DNA of 64,000 nt from Mangrovicoccus sp049603835. GTDB taxonomy: Bacteria; Pseudomonadota; Alphaproteobacteria; Rhodobacterales; Rhodobacteraceae. The notes below the pieces were generated by a model that saw nothing but the letters and a program-made list of their open reading frames with translations, ran no database searches and was not told where the DNA came from. The position numbers were made by a program, and so were the translations under genes. How positions within the stretch are numbered: position 1 is the first letter of the stretch; every line of letters begins with the position of its first letter. Where the stretch lies: positions 62,001 through 126,000 of the forward strand of contig JBMYSZ010000003.1 of assembly GCA_049603835.1 (NCBI GenBank). Reading direction: 5' to 3'. Shown here piece after piece: positions 55,355 through 63,268 of this stretch.

Positions 55355-56119
55355 TCACCGCAAAGGCGGCAAGCGGCGACGCGCGGTGACAGGACCATCG
55401 CCTTGGGATTGGATCCGCTCAATCGCCTCGGCAATGTCTTCATAAACCACCGACATATAGGCTGCCGTGGCATGGATCATCCGGTCCGCCGAAACCGCCA
55501 TCGCCACATGCCCCTTCCAAAACAGCAGATCCCCGCGCTGCAGCGGCGCGGCCGGGTCCAGAACCTGGCCCAGCATCGTCGCCTGATCGCCGCTATCGCC
55601 GGGGCAGGCGATTCCGCAAGCCAGGCAAGCCGCCTGCACCAAGCCAGAACAATCGATCCCCAAACGGCTATTGCCGCCCCATAAATAGGGCGTACCCAAG
55701 AACTGATCCGCCACCGCCGCTGGGTCAGAAAACAAGCGACGCACCGGCTGGATATGCGCGCTTGGCACAAAAAACCCCTCTTGGGTCTCACAAAACGCGC
55801 CTATAGGCTCTTTGAGGGTCAATTTCGCACCAAAAGACAGGCTCATCACATCCGCAGTACGAATATCCGGCGCGGTATAAAGATGGGTCGCCAAAACCGT
55901 CACCCGATGGGTCGCGGCCATGGCCGGTCCCAAATCCGCCTTGGGGACATAGCCACGATAGCCGTCGCGCTTTGCCTCGATCAGCTGATGATCGACCCCA
56001 TCCTGCAAAATGATCACCGGTTCGCCAAAAAGAAGCTGCCGCAGCCTATTTCCTCCGGGCGTATCCCGGATATCGGTTACCGCAGCTATAACGCGGCGCG
56101 GCTGGGTGTCGGTGATCAT
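55355..56119 (-). CDS. NlpC/P60 family cysteine peptidase
   Basis: The 254-residue protein has an N-terminal SH3-like part (about 8-125) and an NlpC/P60 domain with catalytic Cys157 in GIDCSGLVQ, His204 in GHVAMAVS and a third site near His216. It cleaves peptidoglycan stem peptides. No signal peptide is visible, so it may act in the cytoplasm on recycled muropeptides. It lies 35 bp downstream of an M17 peptidase gene on the same strand, and that pairing suggests muropeptide recycling. Confidence 0.9.
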   Translation of the reverse strand: MITDTQPRRVIAAVTDIRDTPGGNRLRQLLFGEPVIILQDGVDHQLIEAKRDGYRGYVPKADLGPAMAATHRVTVLATHLYTAPDIRTADVMSLSFGAKLTLKEPIGAFCETQEGFFVPSAHIQPVRRLFSDPAAVADQFLGTPYLWGGNSRLGIDCSGLVQAACLACGIACPGDSGDQATMLGQVLDPAAPLQRGDLLFWKGHVAMAVSADRMIHATAAYMSVVYEDIAEAIERIQSQGDGPVTARRRLPPLR

Positions 56120-56154
56120 GGCTTTGGGTCTCGTATCCGCTGTGATTGCGCCGC

Positions 56155-57552
56155 TTAGGCCAGATCTAACATCTGCGGTAAAGCCTCAAACAGCGCCCGT
56201 GCCCCTTGGCCCACCCCACCTTTGGGTCGACCCGGCGCCGCAGCCGGTTGCCAGCCATAGATATCAAAATGCATATAATTCCGGGTGTTAGCCACAAATC
56301 GGTCCAAGAAGAGCGCCGCAGTTATCGATCCTGCCTGTCCCCCTGCGGGCGCATTATCCACATCTGCAATCCCTGGCTCAATTTGGCTTTCATAAGGGCG
56401 ATGGAAGGGCAAACGCCAAACCGGATCCTGGACCTTCACCGCCGCCTGAGCCAAAGCGGCCGAAAGCGGCTCTTGGTCGGTGAAATACGGCGCCAGATCT
56501 GCGCCAACCGCAACTCGCGCCGCGCCGGTCAGAGTTGCCATGGAGATCAGCAAATCCGGGCTCTCTTCGTCGCCATAAGCCAAAGCATCAGCCAAAACCA
56601 ACCGGCCTTCCGCATCGGTATTATTGATCTCCACCGTCAAACCATTGCGGGCGGTTAGGACATCTTGGGGGCGAAAGGCTGAGCCGCCCACCGCATTTTC
56701 CACCGCCGGGATCAAAACACGCAATTGCAGCGGCAACTCCATCGCCATGATCATGCGGGCCAAGCCCAAAACCGTGGCCGAGCCGCCCATATCCTTTTTC
56801 ATCAATCCCATAGAGGCGCCGGGTTTCAGGTTGAGCCCGCCCGTGTCAAAGCAGACGCCTTTCCCCACCAAAGTCAGTTTCGGGCCAGACTGCCCCCAAC
56901 GCATATCAATGAGACGCGGCGCCCGACTAGAGGCACGGCCAACCGTATGAATAAGCGGGAAATTTTCGGAAAGCAGCGCATCGCCTTCGGTGATCTCGCA
57001 GCTTGCGCCAAAACTATCAGCCAAATCCTGCGCGGCCTGGGACAATTCCGCCGGGCCCATCAAATTGGAGGGCGTGTTGATCAAATCGCGGGTTAGAAAC
57101 TCTCCGGCTGCTATAGCCTCTAGCCGGGGCGCATCGATGCCTTCTGGCGCTTTGAGCTTAGGCCAGTCTTTTTGCGTCGCTTTAGAAGCCAAGCTGAAAT
57201 GATAGCTCGCCAAAAGCCAGGCAAGCGCCGCTTCTGCGGCTTGCTCGGGGCTCGGACTCCCCGCTAAATGCCAAATCGAGCCAGTCGGAAGCGCTGAAAC
57301 CGCTTTGGCTGCGGCAAATCTGCCGCGCGCTTGGAGCTCTGGCGCACCAAGCCCTATCACAGCTGCTGCTGGCTCTCCCGCCTCGCCGGGAATGAGTTGA
57401 GTTTCCCCAAACCCCGCCGCAAAGCCCGTGGTCTGAAGCCAAACCTGCCAAGCCTTGGGCTGAGCCTCTAAGAAAGGCTCCACCCCTTGCGGGTCCAAAA
57501 GAAAGATCGGCAGGCTCGAAACATCAGCGGCAGCAAATTTGGGCGGTGTCAC
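56155..57552 (-). CDS. Leucyl aminopeptidase family (M17) metallopeptidase
   Basis: The 465-residue protein has the M17 signature NTDAEGRLVLADAL and metal-site region LVGKGVCFDTGGLNLK, with the KKDMGGSA stretch. The start is GTG at 57552, with AAGGA upstream. It removes N-terminal residues from peptides in the cytoplasm. Its N-terminal domain is less conserved than in PepA, so it is called family-level only. It precedes the NlpC/P60 gene and the two may act in sequence on peptides. Confidence 0.92.
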   Translation of the reverse strand: MTPPKFAAADVSSLPIFLLDPQGVEPFLEAQPKAWQVWLQTTGFAAGFGETQLIPGEAGEPAAAVIGLGAPELQARGRFAAAKAVSALPTGSIWHLAGSPSPEQAAEAALAWLLASYHFSLASKATQKDWPKLKAPEGIDAPRLEAIAAGEFLTRDLINTPSNLMGPAELSQAAQDLADSFGASCEITEGDALLSENFPLIHTVGRASSRAPRLIDMRWGQSGPKLTLVGKGVCFDTGGLNLKPGASMGLMKKDMGGSATVLGLARMIMAMELPLQLRVLIPAVENAVGGSAFRPQDVLTARNGLTVEINNTDAEGRLVLADALAYGDEESPDLLISMATLTGAARVAVGADLAPYFTDQEPLSAALAQAAVKVQDPVWRLPFHRPYESQIEPGIADVDNAPAGGQAGSITAALFLDRFVANTRNYMHFDIYGWQPAAAPGRPKGGVGQGARALFEALPQMLDLA

Positions 57553-57634
57553 GCGGGGTTATTCCTTGGCTATACTCAAGACAGTCCCAGAATAGGATGT
57601 CCCAGCTATACCGCAACCCCGAAGCCATTTTGGC

Positions 57635-58012
57635 CTAGACAGTCATACCCTGCGGATCCCAAATCGCGCTAAGCGACCGGTCGCCCATACGCTGCATCCG
57701 TGCTAACACCGCATTAAACGCTGCCACGTCATAATCGCGCGCGCATTTTGCCAAATCTTCGAGCACAGTGCTAAGACCCTCAAGACCGACACGCGAGGCA
57801 ATCGGCACAAGATTATCGGCAATTTCCGCCACATCCGACAGCCGACCCCGCTTGCCCAGTTTTTCGGCGCGCACCAGTTGGATAGCCAATTCTTCCATGG
57901 CGTCGCATAGCAGATTTTCTGCGCCGACCTCACCCAGTGATCTATAAAGCTGGGTCAGCTGCCCAGCATCAAAGCGAATATTTTCCTCTACATTCAGATT
58001 TACGACACCCAT
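57635..58012 (-). CDS. Hpt-like four-helix protein lacking the phosphoacceptor histidine
   Basis: The 125-residue all-helical protein follows the spacing of histidine phosphotransfer domains (GQLTQLYRSLG..; EIADNLVPIASRVGLEGLSTVLEDLAKCARDYD). Where Hpt proteins have AHxLKGxA, this has ADNLVPIA, so the phosphoacceptor His and the following Lys and Gly are missing. It would not relay phosphate and could instead bind a receiver. The call is by pattern only; a generic helical protein is the alternative. Confidence 0.55.
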   Translation of the reverse strand: MGVVNLNVEENIRFDAGQLTQLYRSLGEVGAENLLCDAMEELAIQLVRAEKLGKRGRLSDVAEIADNLVPIASRVGLEGLSTVLEDLAKCARDYDVAAFNAVLARMQRMGDRSLSAIWDPQGMTV

Positions 58013-58155
58013 CGTCTTACCCCTAGATTGCTGCCCCCACAGCTGGCACTAGGTATAGAGATATCAGCCTGTAGAAAGAGTTTAAGCGGGTCTAGGAAAT
58101 CGCTCGAATTCTATTATCTCTTTCCGTTAGAAAAGCGAAAATATGAACGGGACAG

Positions 58156-58875
58156 ATGATGGATAAGAAAGACGACGCGGAGCTTTCGCGCGATTTGGTG
58201 ACTCAACCGCAAGCGGACGAACCATTACAGCAGGTGAAGGGCTTTCCGGCCTATTTGGCCCAGCGATATAAAGGCTGGCGCGCAACGGATCATGCGGAAA
58301 ATAAGGTCTGGTATCGCCGCTTGGCCGAGGAAGGCCAGCGCCCACGTTCGATGGTGATTTCCTGTTCGGACAGCCGGGTGCAGGTGACCCAGCTCTTTGG
58401 CGCGGGTCCGGGCGAATTTTTCATGCACCGTAATGTGGCCAATCTCGTGCCGCCTTATGAACCTGATGGCCGCCATCACGGCACCTCGGCGGCGATTGAA
58501 TATGCGGTTTGCAGTCTGAAAATCACCAATCTGATCGTCATGGGCCATTCATTTTGCGGTGGTGCGGCGGGTTGCCTGGATATGTGTTCTGGCAATGCGC
58601 CGGATTTGGAGAAAAGCGAAAGCATGGTGGGGCGCTGGCTGGATGTATTGCGTCCGGGCTATGACCGGATCCAAGATCTCGCTGACCAGGACGAAAAGCG
58701 GCGCGCCATCGAACGGCAAACCGTAGTTGTGTCCTTGGAAAACCTCATGACATTCCCCTTTGTTCGCCAAGCCGTCGAAAACGAAATGCTGGCGCTGCAT
58801 GGGATTTTTCTGGATATCGCGTCAGGCGAATTAGAGGCTTATGATCCAGAGGCGAATGAGTTCATCGCTCTGTAA
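58156..58875 (+). CDS. Carbonic anhydrase, beta class
   Basis: The 239-residue enzyme has zinc ligands Cys70 and Asp72 in SCSDSRV (with Arg74), His131 and Cys134 in GHSFCGGA. It interconverts CO2 and bicarbonate in the cytoplasm. Length fits the bacterial beta class. A methionine pair at the start makes the exact ATG uncertain by one codon. A hairpin follows the gene. Confidence 0.94.
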   Translation: MMDKKDDAELSRDLVTQPQADEPLQQVKGFPAYLAQRYKGWRATDHAENKVWYRRLAEEGQRPRSMVISCSDSRVQVTQLFGAGPGEFFMHRNVANLVPPYEPDGRHHGTSAAIEYAVCSLKITNLIVMGHSFCGGAAGCLDMCSGNAPDLEKSESMVGRWLDVLRPGYDRIQDLADQDEKRRAIERQTVVVSLENLMTFPFVRQAVENEMLALHGIFLDIASGELEAYDPEANEFIAL

Positions 58876-58881
58876 TCCCCT

Positions 58882-58908
58882 GGGGTTGCTGATTTTTTTA
58901 GCAACCCC
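58882..58908 (+). terminator. Hairpin after the carbonic anhydrase gene
   Basis: GGGGTTGCT and AGCAACCCC make a perfect 9-bp stem; seven T bases lie in the loop (58893-58899) rather than after it. It is 7 bp past the stop. It may also act on the minus strand. Confidence 0.55.
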
Positions 58909-58958
58909 ACAACTTAGAATTTAGTAAATTTTTAATCGGATCCGCTGAAAAGCGGGAT

Positions 58959-59417
58959 ATGACCCAGACATATCAAACTTCGGTAGTTCTTCCTGTTCCG
59001 GTGCTCCAAGCGGCCGAAGGGATTATTCACGACGAGGGTATTTCCTTGTCACAATTGATCGAAGAGGCTCTAAACGCAGAATTACAGCGGCGGTTGGACC
59101 AAAAACTGACTAGGCCGCCGCGCAAGCCTCTGAGCGATACAGAACGGGCCAATATTATCACTGACCTGAATTCGGCCAATAGCTGGGAACAGCTGACTGA
59201 ATGGTTGCTCGCGCGTGGATATCGACTTCGCCCGGCTGGGCCTGCCACATCGCTTTACGGGCTTTCGGACCGCCAGCGCCTCTGCACGATTGCTGATCTT
59301 GGGGTCAGTTATGCGGCCTTGTCCCAAAGAATTGGACCGCCACCGCCAGCCCCGCAGATTGTTCCAGCGCGCCCAATCCCAGAAACGAACCGAGCCTCTC
59401 GCGCCGAATTGCTCTAG
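58959..59417 (+). CDS. Small protein with RHH-like N-terminus and relaxase-tail-like C-terminus
   Basis: Residues 1-45 of 152 (TSVVLPVPVLQAAEGIIHDEG.. and LSQLIEEALNAELQRRL) read like a ribbon-helix-helix DNA-binding unit. Residues about 85-135 (LLARGYRLRPAGPA; LCTIADLGVSYAALSQRIG) look like a tail module seen after the catalytic part of some MobA/VirD2 relaxases. No relaxase or mobilisation genes are nearby. It could be a chromosomal regulator that shares modules with mobilisation proteins. Function is unknown. Confidence 0.55.
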   Translation: MTQTYQTSVVLPVPVLQAAEGIIHDEGISLSQLIEEALNAELQRRLDQKLTRPPRKPLSDTERANIITDLNSANSWEQLTEWLLARGYRLRPAGPATSLYGLSDRQRLCTIADLGVSYAALSQRIGPPPPAPQIVPARPIPETNRASRAELL

Positions 59418-59450
59418 CCGGGCCCAACCAAGTTCTAAAGCTGAAAACCT

Positions 59451-60044
59451 TTAAAACGGGAACCGGACCCCAACAGCCACCGCATTTGACCCGGTGTCGA
59501 AATCCGCGATCACATAGCCATCAGAGCGGTGATGAAGCCGCAAAAAGGGATAAACCGCCCAGTCCGGCGTGCCGAATTCCAGCTCGGCATACCAATGGGC
59601 CAAAAGCCGCTGGCTATCGCCTTTGCGGTTCACTTCGATTTCAGGCACTTCAGTCGCATAAGACAGCCCCAGGCCGAAACTACCACCCTGCACCGGAATA
59701 ACGGGACTATCGGCCCGATACCGCAAAAAGAGCGGCAAATTCACCTCTGTATGATCTTGCTGACCATTATGCTGGATCAGCTGCGCTTCGATCCCAAATC
59801 GCAGACCTTTGAGTGATGTTTGCCAATCGCGGGCCAGGGAGACCCCATATAGATTGCTATTGATCCACTCAATTTCACCTGGGGTTAGAATAATCGTTTC
59901 CCAGCCATCATTGGTGAAAGTGCCGGCAAAGACCCCAAGACTGGTTTGCGGTTGCGAGAACTCCAGCGCTCGGGCTGGGATAGCAACACAGCTAAGCGCA
60001 CAAAGAATAGCTGCGCTCGAAACACTAAAAATATGCCGACTCAT
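59451..60044 (-). CDS. Outer-membrane beta-barrel protein, possibly PagL-like
   Basis: The 197-residue protein has a signal peptide (cleavage near ARA) and alternating beta strands ending in a terminal aromatic (VAVGVRFPF), as in outer-membrane barrels. The start at 60044 is chosen over an upstream frame (60140) because GGAG lies 7 nt upstream and a signal peptide follows. A FLRLHHRSDG segment resembles the catalytic His-x-Ser region of PagL lipid A deacylases, but the downstream acidic residue is unclear. Enzyme activity is only a possibility. Confidence 0.65.
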   Translation of the reverse strand: MSRHIFSVSSAAILCALSCVAIPARALEFSQPQTSLGVFAGTFTNDGWETIILTPGEIEWINSNLYGVSLARDWQTSLKGLRFGIEAQLIQHNGQQDHTEVNLPLFLRYRADSPVIPVQGGSFGLGLSYATEVPEIEVNRKGDSQRLLAHWYAELEFGTPDWAVYPFLRLHHRSDGYVIADFDTGSNAVAVGVRFPF

Positions 60045-60114
60045 ACATAGCTCCAATCGGTCGCTAAAACAGCCGCGACGCTCGGGAAATATGTAAAGGG
60101 ATGGGGGGTAGTTA

Positions 60115-60144
60115 AGCAATGATGACATTTTCGTCATCATTGCT
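60115..60144 (-). terminator. asd: Terminator-like hairpin of asd
   Basis: AGCAATGATGAC (60115-60126) and GTCATCATTGCT (60133-60144) form a perfect 12-bp stem with a 6-nt loop, 10 bp past the asd stop. No long T run follows on the minus strand, but position and stem suggest a terminator. Confidence 0.6.
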
Positions 60145-60154
60145 CTTTGTGATT

Positions 60155-61177
60155 TTAGGCCTTTTTCAGCACGCGATTGCCCAGAGTTTCGGCAATCTGA
60201 ACCGCATTCAGCGCCGCGCCTTTGCGCAGATTGTCACTGACGCACCACAGATTGATGCCGTTCTCAATGGTGCTGTCCTGACGGATACGGCTGATATAAG
60301 TGGCATATTCGCCAACGCATTCCACAGGCGTGATATAGCCACCCGCTTCGCGCTTATCGACCACCATGATCCCCGGCGCTTCGCGCAAGATATCGCGGGC
60401 TTCTTCTTCGTCCAAGAAATCTTCGAATTCGATATTGATCGACTCCGAATGGCCCACGAAAACCGGAACCCGCACACAAGTTGCGGTGACTTTGATCGAG
60501 GTATCGACGATTTTCTTGGTTTCGGCGACCATTTTCCACTCTTCTTTAGTGGAGCCGTCTTCCAAGAATACGTCAATATGCGGGATCACGTTAAACGCGA
60601 TCTGCTTTTGGAACAGCTCAGGATCTTTTTCTTGACCCGGCACATACATGCCCTTGGTCTGATCCCAAAGCTCGTCCATCCCGTCTTTGCCCGCGCCCGA
60701 AACCGACTGATAGGTCGACACGACAACGCGTTTGATCTTGGCGCGGTCATGCAAAGGTTTCAGCGCCACAACCATCTGCGCGGTCGAGCAGTTCGGGTTC
60801 GCGATGATATTCTTGTTCTTATAGTCATGCACCGCTTCTGGGTTCACCTCTGGCACAACCAGCGGGATCAACGGATCATAGCGGTAAAGCGAGGAGTTAT
60901 CGATCACCACACAACCCGCTGCCGCTGCGCGCGGGGCATAGGTTTTGGTCGCGTCCGAGCCGATGGCAAACAGCGCCATATCCCAGCCGGTGAAATCGAA
61001 TTGCTCGATATCCTTACAAGTGAGTGTTGTGTCGCCAAAGCTCACCTCGGTCCCCAGGGACCGACGCGATGCCAGCACGGCGATCTCATCGACCGGAAAC
61101 TGGCGCTCGGCCAGGATGTTCAGCATTTCGCGGCCCACATTACCCGTGGCGCCCGCGACGACGACTTTATAGCCCAT
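60155..61177 (-). CDS. asd: Aspartate-semialdehyde dehydrogenase
   Basis: The 340-residue enzyme has GATGNVG at the NADPH site, catalytic Cys130 in NPNCSTAQ and a conserved QSVSGAGKDG and HIDVFLEDG. It reduces aspartyl phosphate to the semialdehyde in lysine, threonine, methionine and diaminopimelate synthesis. A strong AAAGGAGG ribosome site precedes the ATG. No lysine riboswitch was recognised in the 70 bp upstream. Confidence 0.96.
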   Translation of the reverse strand: MGYKVVVAGATGNVGREMLNILAERQFPVDEIAVLASRRSLGTEVSFGDTTLTCKDIEQFDFTGWDMALFAIGSDATKTYAPRAAAAGCVVIDNSSLYRYDPLIPLVVPEVNPEAVHDYKNKNIIANPNCSTAQMVVALKPLHDRAKIKRVVVSTYQSVSGAGKDGMDELWDQTKGMYVPGQEKDPELFQKQIAFNVIPHIDVFLEDGSTKEEWKMVAETKKIVDTSIKVTATCVRVPVFVGHSESINIEFEDFLDEEEARDILREAPGIMVVDKREAGGYITPVECVGEYATYISRIRQDSTIENGINLWCVSDNLRKGAALNAVQIAETLGNRVLKKA

Positions 61178-61247
61178 TGTGAGGACCTCCTTTCAAAGCC
61201 TGGCCGCCATAGCGGGAAACCGGCGCGGAGGAAAGGGGCGGTTCGAA

Positions 61248-62399
61248 TTATGTAGGTTTTGTGATGCTTGCCCGCGCCAGATCGATTTTCGGCAGGACTT
61301 TCTCGGGGCGCAGGCGCGTGGCCGCGCCGTCGCCTTCCATTTCTGGGTAATAGACTTGATCGAGATAATTCATGAAAGCCGCCCGCAGATCCGGGTCGAA
61401 ACTGGCTTGGTCGGGGTTTTGGAACAACCGCAGCAGATCACTGACCCCATCCACCTCAGTGACCAGACCCGGCATGCGGAAAAACGCCTCGCCCAGCACT
61501 GCGACGGGTTTGTCATACCAAAAGGCCTGCAACCCAACCGAGGAATTGAGGGTCAACACCAATCGAGACGCATCGACCTGGGCGAAAGTATCCGTGGTAT
61601 TATCAATGATGATTTTACCAGGAAGCTGCGCCTGAGCCGCCTCTAGGATCGAGGTGAGCTTAATCTTGGAAGACGGATGCTCTTTGACCCGCAAATGCCA
61701 GCCCTCGGGCAATTGGCTCGCGGCGAATTCCAAAAGCATCAAGAACCGATCCATGGTCCGAACCCAGCCACCAAAAAGCTTGATCTGGGTATCATCGGGC
61801 ACTTGCAAGGGGCAGAAGATAAAAGGCGTTTCCGCGAGAGTACTATCGGCGGCACTTTGGGCCACATCGCTGCGTTTGGACGCCGCGCGGGCCACAAGTT
61901 TACTCTTTAACTCGCGCCATCCCGCCTCGCGTTGCGATGTCTGTTCGCTGGCCCAGCTACGATAAAAGTCCGGATCCCGCGCTAGCATATTCACCTGGTT
62001 CACACCGACCGGATCCACCGTGACACGCCCCGGCAAAGGTGCGCGCTCCATGGCGATAATCCCAATCCCCGCATCCCGCGCCGCCGCGAGATAAGCCCGC
62101 CGCGTCCCGGTCAGCCCGTTCCAAGCCACAGCCACAGCGCCGGGGTGATGCTCAAAGATCTGCCGAAAGCGGTTATATTGCAGCCGGTAGATCAGAGTTT
62201 TCGTGGCGCGATGCCGTCTATTGCGGGGCGGGCGTTTGGCGGTGGCGACGCTTTCGGCTGCACGCGCCGCTGTTTCGGGATAATCGGACCAGCGGATTGA
62301 CAGATCCGTCAGCTGCTTGACCGGCCCGCCACCAGTTTCACAGACCGACGCCATCATAGCATCGATCTGGGCATCCCCGTCTTTGAGATAGAAAAACAC
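61248..62399 (-). CDS. Capsule polysaccharide protein, KpsS/LipB-like
   Basis: The 383-residue protein shows the capsule-synthesis glycosyltransferase pattern: FCPLQVPDDTQIKLFGGWV, LRVKEHPSSK, and TLNSSVGLQAFWYDKPVAVLG. KpsS/KpsC-type enzymes add Kdo linkers to lipid acceptors for capsule export. The start is GTG at 62399, 15 bp after the universal stress protein stop, so it may be in that operon. No other capsule genes are in the immediate neighbourhood. Confidence 0.82.
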   Translation of the reverse strand: MFFYLKDGDAQIDAMMASVCETGGGPVKQLTDLSIRWSDYPETAARAAESVATAKRPPRNRRHRATKTLIYRLQYNRFRQIFEHHPGAVAVAWNGLTGTRRAYLAAARDAGIGIIAMERAPLPGRVTVDPVGVNQVNMLARDPDFYRSWASEQTSQREAGWRELKSKLVARAASKRSDVAQSAADSTLAETPFIFCPLQVPDDTQIKLFGGWVRTMDRFLMLLEFAASQLPEGWHLRVKEHPSSKIKLTSILEAAQAQLPGKIIIDNTTDTFAQVDASRLVLTLNSSVGLQAFWYDKPVAVLGEAFFRMPGLVTEVDGVSDLLRLFQNPDQASFDPDLRAAFMNYLDQVYYPEMEGDGAATRLRPEKVLPKIDLARASITKPT

Positions 62400-62414
62400 C
62401 GCCCCAGCCTAAGC

Positions 62415-63263
62415 TTAGCGCACCAAAAGCACCGGCACATGGCAAGCCCGCACCAGTTCAGAGGTGGTCGACCCCATGATCAACCCGCGCATGCGCGAAT
62501 GGGAATAAGCCCCCATAACCACCAGCTCTGCGCCGAGCTCGCTGACTTTTGCTGGGATGACCTCTTCGGCGGCGCCTTCTTGGTGATGCGGCTCGGCCTT
62601 GAGCCCCGCCCCCCGCAGCAGCGCCAAAGCGCCGTCCAGCTTACGCGTGGCATCCACATTCTGCTGCCCCGCATAGATCAAATGGCAGGTCGTCTCCATA
62701 AAGAGCGGATTGCGCGCGATGAAATCCACCGCCCGCAGCGCCGGAGTATTACCGTCAAAGGCAATGACCACGGTTTCCACTGGCTTGAACTCGCGCGCCG
62801 CCACCAGAACGGGCAGGGTCGAGGTGCGAATAACCCGCTCGAAATTCGATCCCAGATGCTCGCGGGCGTAATCCGCCGCCTCGCCGCGCTTGCCGATGAT
62901 CAGCATCTCGGCCTCGCCGGTCAGCTCGCCAAGCATTTCGAACAGATCCCCATGGCGCAGCCGCCCGGCAACCTCGCGCACCCCGGCCTCTTCGATCCGA
63001 GCTTTGGCATCTTCCAAAATGGCGCGGCCACGCTTTTGCGCCAGCTTGGCTTGGGCTGCATCCAGCTCGGCCAGTTCTTCGAGCAAGGCGGTCCGCGCGC
63101 CCAGGCCGATATTGCCAGACAGGTCCTGCTTCACCCCTTGGCGATGGCCCAGCACATGGCAGACCGTCACCTCGGCATTCAGCTTGCCCGCCGCCCAAGC
63201 AGCCGCGTCGCAAACGCTGGCGGAATAGGTGGAGCCATCCACCAATGCGATCAGTTTTTCCAT
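62415..63263 (-). CDS. Universal stress protein, two UspA domains
   Basis: The 282-residue protein is a tandem of two Usp folds: VDGSTYSASVCDAA at the start and a second unit ending GAYSHSRMRGLIMGSTTSELVR, the ATP-binding Usp motif GxxSxxR..GSxT. It likely binds ATP and responds to stress. The ATG at 63263 is 6 bp after the SulP stop; a TTG at 63272 would overlap it. Placement after SulP suggests it acts with anion transport. Confidence 0.9.
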   Translation of the reverse strand: MEKLIALVDGSTYSASVCDAAAWAAGKLNAEVTVCHVLGHRQGVKQDLSGNIGLGARTALLEELAELDAAQAKLAQKRGRAILEDAKARIEEAGVREVAGRLRHGDLFEMLGELTGEAEMLIIGKRGEAADYAREHLGSNFERVIRTSTLPVLVAAREFKPVETVVIAFDGNTPALRAVDFIARNPLFMETTCHLIYAGQQNVDATRKLDGALALLRGAGLKAEPHHQEGAAEEVIPAKVSELGAELVVMGAYSHSRMRGLIMGSTTSELVRACHVPVLLVR

Positions 63264-63268
63264 CGCCC

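Noticed and set aside
61178..61247. Lysine riboswitch before asd
   Set aside because: The 70-bp space is too short and shows no riboswitch core.
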